DNA of 8,135 bases from CAYQQO01 sp964420115 (GTDB lineage: Bacteria > Patescibacteriota > Minisyncoccia > Portnoybacterales > UBA2143). Every line of letters begins with the position of its first letter. The stretch's first letter is position 1. Below are positions 5,623-8,135 of this stretch, piece by piece. The position numbers were made by a program, and so were the translations under genes. Below the pieces are notes generated by a model, which saw only the letters and a program-made list of their open reading frames with translations, made no database searches and had not been told where the DNA came from. Location: NCBI GenBank assembly GCA_964420115.1, contig CAYQQO010000027.1:1-8135 (forward strand), written 5' to 3'.

Positions 5623-6231
5623 ATGGGATATAAAGGCGGGACACCTATGTCAGATGAGAAGGGATACCTTCCATGGAAAGATGTAAAGAGATTAATCAAT
5701 GTCACTGATAATAACAGAGATAGAATGCTTTTAAAAACCCTGGCATACTCGGGCAGAAGAGTAAGTGAGGTTGTAAGAGGACCACCTAGTAACCCTAATA
5801 AACAGTATGGAATAAGAAAATGCGACCTTGGTGAAGGTAATATGGTCTATTTTGTTATTTTGAAGAAATCCAAAAAAAGGCGGCACGTAGTGCATCTATG
5901 GGGTAATTTAAAGCGTTCTCTTGAAAGTTTCGCCAGACCCCTAGGTAAAGAGGAATATTTGTTCCAAATAACGAGGCAGAGAGCGCATCAAATTATAAGA
6001 AAATATGGAAGGAGAATAGGTATCACACACGTTGGTAATAGTGAAAGAAATGGACTACACTGCCATCATTTAAGGCATAGTTTTGCGGTGCATATGGCTA
6101 GGAACTTAAAGACTCCGGCAGACCTACGTAAACTACAAATGATTCTAAAACATAATTCTATTGCAACCACTGAACAATATCTTAAATTTGCTGACACCAA
6201 TACCGATATCTACGGTGCGGCGTTTGAATAA
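5623..6231 (+). CDS. int: Tyrosine recombinase (integrase), catalytic domain only, 202 aa
   Basis: This is a site-specific tyrosine recombinase. The full catalytic set is visible: Arg46 in GRRVSE, a β-hairpin Lys (82-85, LKKSKKRR), His148 and Arg151 in HHLRHSFAVH, His177 in LKHNSIATT, and the nucleophile Tyr186 in EQYLKF. At 202 aa it is a bare catalytic domain without the usual N-terminal SAM-like core-binding domain, as in some archaeal viral integrases. The start is the ATG at 5623, which fits a TATA box 26 nt upstream; ATG 5647 is the alternative. It is the only clear plus-strand gene, diverging from the ATPase operon and converging on the next gene with a 22-nt overlap at 6210-6231. No attP core is identified here. 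Confidence 0.95.
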   Translation: MGYKGGTPMSDEKGYLPWKDVKRLINVTDNNRDRMLLKTLAYSGRRVSEVVRGPPSNPNKQYGIRKCDLGEGNMVYFVILKKSKKRRHVVHLWGNLKRSLESFARPLGKEEYLFQITRQRAHQIIRKYGRRIGITHVGNSERNGLHCHHLRHSFAVHMARNLKTPADLRKLQMILKHNSIATTEQYLKFADTNTDIYGAAFE

Positions 6232-6434
6232 GTCTCGCAGAATTTTGTGTAGTTGAAATAAGAAATTATATTTGGCTGACCAAGGTAATTACAGAAAGCC
6301 TGGCACTGGCAATCATCCAGAATATTAACCATTTTTTTGTAGTAAGTGGTTGCTTCATAGTAATGATAAACATTACCGGCCAATAAAACAATCATTACCA
6401 CCAACATGATATATATCAGCATATTTCTATCCAT
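6210..6434 (-). CDS. Membrane-anchored small protein with Cys-rich outer domain (74 aa)
   Basis: One N-terminal hydrophobic helix (about residues 5-20) is followed by a ~54-residue domain with four cysteines (C42, C44, C48, C66) in a CxCxxxC arrangement, which would fit disulfides outside the cell. The ATG at 6434 was chosen over an upstream in-frame ATG at 6479: it overlaps the preceding stop by 8 nt, GGAAGG precedes it, and the longer version would add a basic stretch antisense in character. Its 3' end runs 22 nt into the convergent integrase gene. Function unknown; together with the 119-aa protein it suggests exported, disulfide-bonded accessory proteins. Confidence 0.75.
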   Translation of the reverse strand: MDRNMLIYIMLVVMIVLLAGNVYHYYEATTYYKKMVNILDDCQCQAFCNYLGQPNIISYFNYTKFCETYSNAAP

Positions 6435-6615
6435 GGCTATAACCTTCCTCTGCTCTTTTATAACTCTTATAAAAAGCAAAAATGACTATGGCAAGGCCAA
6501 GTAAAATAACGAGAAGCCTCGCATCCACAAATATTTTAAGGAAATTCGTTATGGGATCTACTACTGAACCAATTAAATTGGAAACAACATCTTCCAGTTT
6601 ATCCATTATTCGCAT
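6427..6615 (-). CDS. Small single-TM protein (62 aa)
   Basis: An amphipathic N-terminal half (MDKLEDVVSNLIGSVVDPI, ~4-22) is followed by one membrane helix at ~32-49 and a basic, then acidic tail. The start is the ATG at 6615 with GGTGG only 3 nt upstream; the next in-frame ATG (6606) would be 12 nt from the same site, so the start is uncertain by three codons. It follows the structured 190-nt gap, and no strong promoter is obvious, so it may depend on read-through. Function not recognised. Confidence 0.75.
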   Translation of the reverse strand: MRIMDKLEDVVSNLIGSVVDPITNFLKIFVDARLLVILLGLAIVIFAFYKSYKRAEEGYSHG

Positions 6616-6641
6616 AGTCCACCAAAATAAGGCAGGATGAA

Positions 6642-6795
6642 AAGGTAGGTGTTACGCAGCACAACCTATGGACACCACCTTATTCTGTTTATGGATTTCA
6701 CGGTTTGCTCAATTGGAAGAGATATTACAAAAGAAGACGAGTAGTCGACAAGAGCAAACAGGCGGTATTGCTGCGACCGCCTCTCTTCCATTTTT
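6642..6795. ncRNA. Candidate structured RNA element with pseudoknot and kissing loops
   Basis: Five pairings are visible. (1) AAGGT/ACCTT plus GGTGT/ACACC (6642-6652 with 6672-6681, A6647 bulged). (2) GTTTGCTC 6703-6710 with GAGCAAAC 6752-6759. (3) TGGAAGAG 6714-6721 with CTCTTCCA 6783-6790. (4) AGGCGGT 6760-6766 with ACCGCCT 6776-6782. (5) The loop of (4), TGCTGCG 6769-6775, is complementary to CGCAGCA 6655-6661 in the loop of (1). Helices 2 and 3 interleave, so both together form a pseudoknot. On the plus strand T5 follows directly at 6791-6795; on the minus strand the element would lie in the operon mRNA between two genes. The strand is unresolved: a DNA-level recombination or packaging site would also fit. 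Confidence 0.45.
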
Positions 6796-6806
6796 AAGCC
6801 CGTGAG

Positions 6807-6992
6807 CTAAATAATATCATACAGAGACAATAATGCCGATACAAAAACTATAGTTATTCCCACTATACCTACCGTTGTTAAAAAAGATGTTGTATTAGCA
6901 TTAACAATAAAAATCCCCATTAGAATGCCTACTATCAAATATCCGAAATATCCTATCTTCTTTTCTATGCTCTTAAGTCGTCCTTTACACAT
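6807..6992 (-). CDS. Small two-TM membrane protein (61 aa)
   Basis: Two hydrophobic helices lie at about residues 14-31 and 37-57, joined by a short polar loop (NANTTS), after a basic N-terminus (CKGRLKSIEKK), which places the N-terminus inside by charge. The ATG at 6992 shares one base with the preceding stop (TAATG) and has GGTGA 6 nt upstream. It is the last of the tightly packed right-hand genes before the 190-nt structured gap. Function not recognised; many archaeal virus genomes carry such two-TM proteins. Confidence 0.8.
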   Translation of the reverse strand: MCKGRLKSIEKKIGYFGYLIVGILMGIFIVNANTTSFLTTVGIVGITIVFVSALLSLYDII

Positions 6993-7351
6993 TAAATTTC
7001 ACCCCCGTTCTTTAGAATTATATCTGAACATTTCACCGCAGCTTCAAGAAAAGCTGACGGGGCCCGGTCAAAAAATTCGTCTTCGCCTTCTTGATATACA
7101 ACTAAGCTCCAGGCCATGAATTCTTCATTAGAAATTTTATTGGAAATATAATTAAAGGCACAAATACAAAAATCCTTAGAATTATTAAAATTATACCCCT
7201 GCTCAACCAGGCCTTCTACACATCCGCTGATAAAACCATCTCTTATTTGTCTCGATTCCATTTCGTTCTGTATAGCAAACCACGCTACTACTGCAAATAA
7301 AACTAGGGAAATTACAGCTAAAATAGCTATTCTCTTATATAATTTCTTCAT
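6992..7351 (-). CDS. Membrane-anchored protein with Cys-containing outer domain (119 aa)
   Basis: A basic start (MKKLYKR) and one hydrophobic helix (~7-27) form an uncleaved anchor or signal peptide. The ~90-residue remainder is helical and acidic, with cysteines at 44, 62, 64 and 108; the spacing C44-x17-C62-x-C64 followed by a helix suggests disulfides in an extracytoplasmic domain. The ATG at 7351 overlaps the upstream zinc-ribbon stop (ATGA), and the stop shares a base with the next start, so it is within an operon. Function unknown. The CxC pattern is shared in outline with the 74-aa protein at 6210-6434, hinting at related roles outside the cell. Confidence 0.82.
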   Translation of the reverse strand: MKKLYKRIAILAVISLVLFAVVAWFAIQNEMESRQIRDGFISGCVEGLVEQGYNFNNSKDFCICAFNYISNKISNEEFMAWSLVVYQEGEDEFFDRAPSAFLEAAVKCSDIILKNGGEI

Positions 7352-7503
7352 GCTATCCCTCGATATAAACTTATTTTACCGCAGTGTGGGCAGTGCCACC
7401 ATTCATTCCAGACATCATTTATCTTCTTTTTTTTAAATTTATATCCACATTCCTTGAGACAATATCTACAGTGGATTGTTTTACCCTGTCTAGCCCAGCT
7501 CAT
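7348..7503 (-). CDS. Zinc-ribbon mini-protein (51 aa)
   Basis: Translation from the ATG at 7503 gives 51 residues with two CxxC knuckles: C12-R-Y-C15 and C38-P-H-C41-G, a classic zinc ribbon, plus an extra C19. A lysine-rich stretch (KFKKKK, 22-27) and WNEWW (32-36) lie between the knuckles. It is enclosed by 4-nt ATGA overlaps with both neighbours (7500-7503 and 7348-7351), which is strong evidence that this short frame is translated. It is the only clearly soluble product in the right-hand array of membrane proteins. Nucleic-acid binding or a regulatory role is typical of such ribbons in archaeal viruses, but a structural zinc site is equally possible. Confidence 0.85.
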   Translation of the reverse strand: MSWARQGKTIHCRYCLKECGYKFKKKKINDVWNEWWHCPHCGKISLYRGIA

Positions 7504-7853
7504 TTTCTACCTCTCTCCATAAACCATATAACAAAAATTACCAGTATGATAATTATTAAAGCAAATATTTGGTAGCCAAAGGCCTCTACATTAGATTGTG
7601 CAAGTTTCAAATTCCAGTATCCTTCGGGCTGATTGTTTCTAAGCTTGGTAATATGTGTGGAATTGGCTCTTGCACAGGGATTCATAGTTTGAAAAGTAAC
7701 GTCTAAAATCGTTAAATTTCTCTCGCACGTGGTAAATTCAGAATCAATGCCGTATTTTTTGTATATCTCTATGTGCGTAAATTCATGTGAACCTATAAAA
7801 TTAAGAATCATTAATGCGGCTATAAATGCGGCGAATATAAATCTACCTCTCAT
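7500..7853 (-). CDS. Membrane protein with HEFTH (HExxH) motif, possible metallopeptidase (117 aa)
   Basis: Two hydrophobic helices (about residues 5-21 and 94-112) flank an ~70-residue loop. Directly after helix 1 comes S-H23-E-F-T-H27-IEIYKKYGI, a HExxH zinc-peptidase signature followed by KYGI, reminiscent of the HExxH...(R/K)YG pattern in M50/M48-type membrane peptidases. The loop also has C43 and C60 and Asn-linked glycosylation-type sites (N46-L-T, N64-S-T). A third zinc ligand (E90 or H67) is not assured, and at 117 aa it is far shorter than known families. It overlaps both neighbours by 4 nt (ATGA). I infer a small membrane or extracytoplasmic protease-like protein; a coincidental motif cannot be excluded. 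Confidence 0.82.
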   Translation of the reverse strand: MRGRFIFAAFIAALMILNFIGSHEFTHIEIYKKYGIDSEFTTCERNLTILDVTFQTMNPCARANSTHITKLRNNQPEGYWNLKLAQSNVEAFGYQIFALIIIILVIFVIWFMERGRK

Positions 7854-8050
7854 TTTTCAGCCTCCGACGTCATATAAAGCCCTATTAAACTAATTATAAC
7901 CCCAGCTGTTAATAAAAAAACATGTAAAATTATCAGCCGCTCTAACCAACCAAAATAATAATTCATTGTTATGTACCAAATTAACAAAGTGGTAAATATA
8001 AGTCCTATAGTTAAGATAATACCAAACTTATTTTCATTACTACATTTCAT
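7850..8050 (-). CDS. Small two-TM membrane protein (66 aa)
   Basis: Hydrophobic helices lie at about residues 9-28 and 38-59, with an aromatic loop (YYFGWLER) and a short charged tail (SEAEK). The ATG at 8050 overlaps the stop of the preceding partial gene (ATGA), and its own stop overlaps the HEFTH gene start (ATGA), so it is translationally coupled on both sides. Function not recognised. Confidence 0.8.
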   Translation of the reverse strand: MKCSNENKFGIILTIGLIFTTLLIWYITMNYYFGWLERLIILHVFLLTAGVIISLIGLYMTSEAEK

Positions 8051-8135
8051 TTCTTATCGCTCTCCAAAATTTCAATCATACGGTTTTCCAGCTTCTCATT
8101 CCTTTCATGTAGCGATTCTATTATTGCTCTGTTGG
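8047..8135 (-). CDS. C-terminal end of a coiled-coil protein, cut by window edge
   Basis: Only the last 28 codons are inside the window, ending in TGA at 8049-8047, with a 4-nt overlap to the next start. The visible residues (ESLHERNEKLENRMIEILES and flanks) show leucine/isoleucine heptads in a charged helix, i.e. a C-terminal coiled coil. The codon phase and the ATGA coupling support that it is a real gene. Confidence 0.6.
   Translation of the reverse strand, partial: NRAIIESLHERNEKLENRMIEILESDKK

Noticed and set aside
6703..6790. tRNA-like reading: GCTCAATTGGAAGAG (6706-6720 region) matches a tRNA D-arm at nearly every position
   Set aside because: No U33-type anticodon loop, no GTTCRA T-loop, and the flanking bases do not form an acceptor stem with a 3' partner. 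The segment is better explained by the two 8-bp helices; a degraded tRNA or att relic remains possible.
6703..6790. HDV-like self-cleaving ribozyme
   Set aside because: The helix order fits, but there is no J4/2 linker with a catalytic C, no P1.1 partner in the P3 loop, and the P3 region is too long.
1..8135. CRISPR array, insertion sequence or rRNA
   Set aside because: No regularly spaced repeats, no transposase or terminal inverted repeats, and no rRNA-like sequence were seen.

Overview
The window looks like part of an archaeal mobile element, most likely a virus or provirus of the spindle-shaped type (PAV1-like or fusellovirus-like in the broad sense). The evidence is: two tandem genes for ~90-residue double-hydrophobic proteins of the spindle-virus major-capsid type, a large secreted LamG/concanavalin-A-like protein, a P-loop ATPase, a tyrosine recombinase, and many tiny membrane proteins packed end to end. 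Archaeal origin is supported by TATA-like boxes about 25 nt upstream of several start codons (leaderless transcripts) alongside GGAGG/GGTGAT Shine-Dalgarno sites inside operons. The sequence is AT-rich with mostly AGA/AGG arginine codons. The host lineage (methanogen/ANME, Thermococcales, Asgard or other) cannot be fixed from this window.

Layout. 1-1871 (minus): virion/membrane operon of a 95-aa three-TM protein, a 160-aa four-TM protein (GTG start) and a LamG protein that runs off the left edge; the junctions overlap by 4 nt. 1971-2522 (minus): two tandem capsid-type genes whose 3' halves are almost identical at DNA level. 2523-2868: control region with a long hairpin plus T9, two TATA-like boxes, a tandem 9-bp repeat with a dyad, and a 12-bp repeat. 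2869-5456 (minus): five-gene operon (178 aa, 62 aa, 170-aa single-TM protein, 150-aa coiled-coil protein, 291-aa P-loop ATPase) from a leaderless promoter. 5457-5622: divergent promoter region. 5623-6231 (plus): integrase, the only clear plus-strand gene. 6210-8135 (minus): string of small membrane proteins, several with cysteine-rich outer domains, plus a HEFTH-motif (HExxH) membrane protein and a 51-aa zinc ribbon; most junctions overlap by 1-8 nt.

How it fits together (inference): the two small hydrophobic proteins would form the virion shell, the LamG protein and its multi-TM partners would be accessory or receptor-binding virion proteins, the ATPase operon would serve genome handling or assembly, and the recombinase integration. 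The right-hand small genes are probably envelope or host-interaction functions.

The most unexpected feature is non-coding: a ~150-nt stretch (6642-6795) in the only sizeable gap of the right-hand array. It has a bulged 10-bp stem, two interleaved perfect 8-bp helices (a pseudoknot), an inserted 7-bp hairpin, and 7-nt loop-to-loop complementarity between the two hairpins. I know of no named RNA family that matches it.
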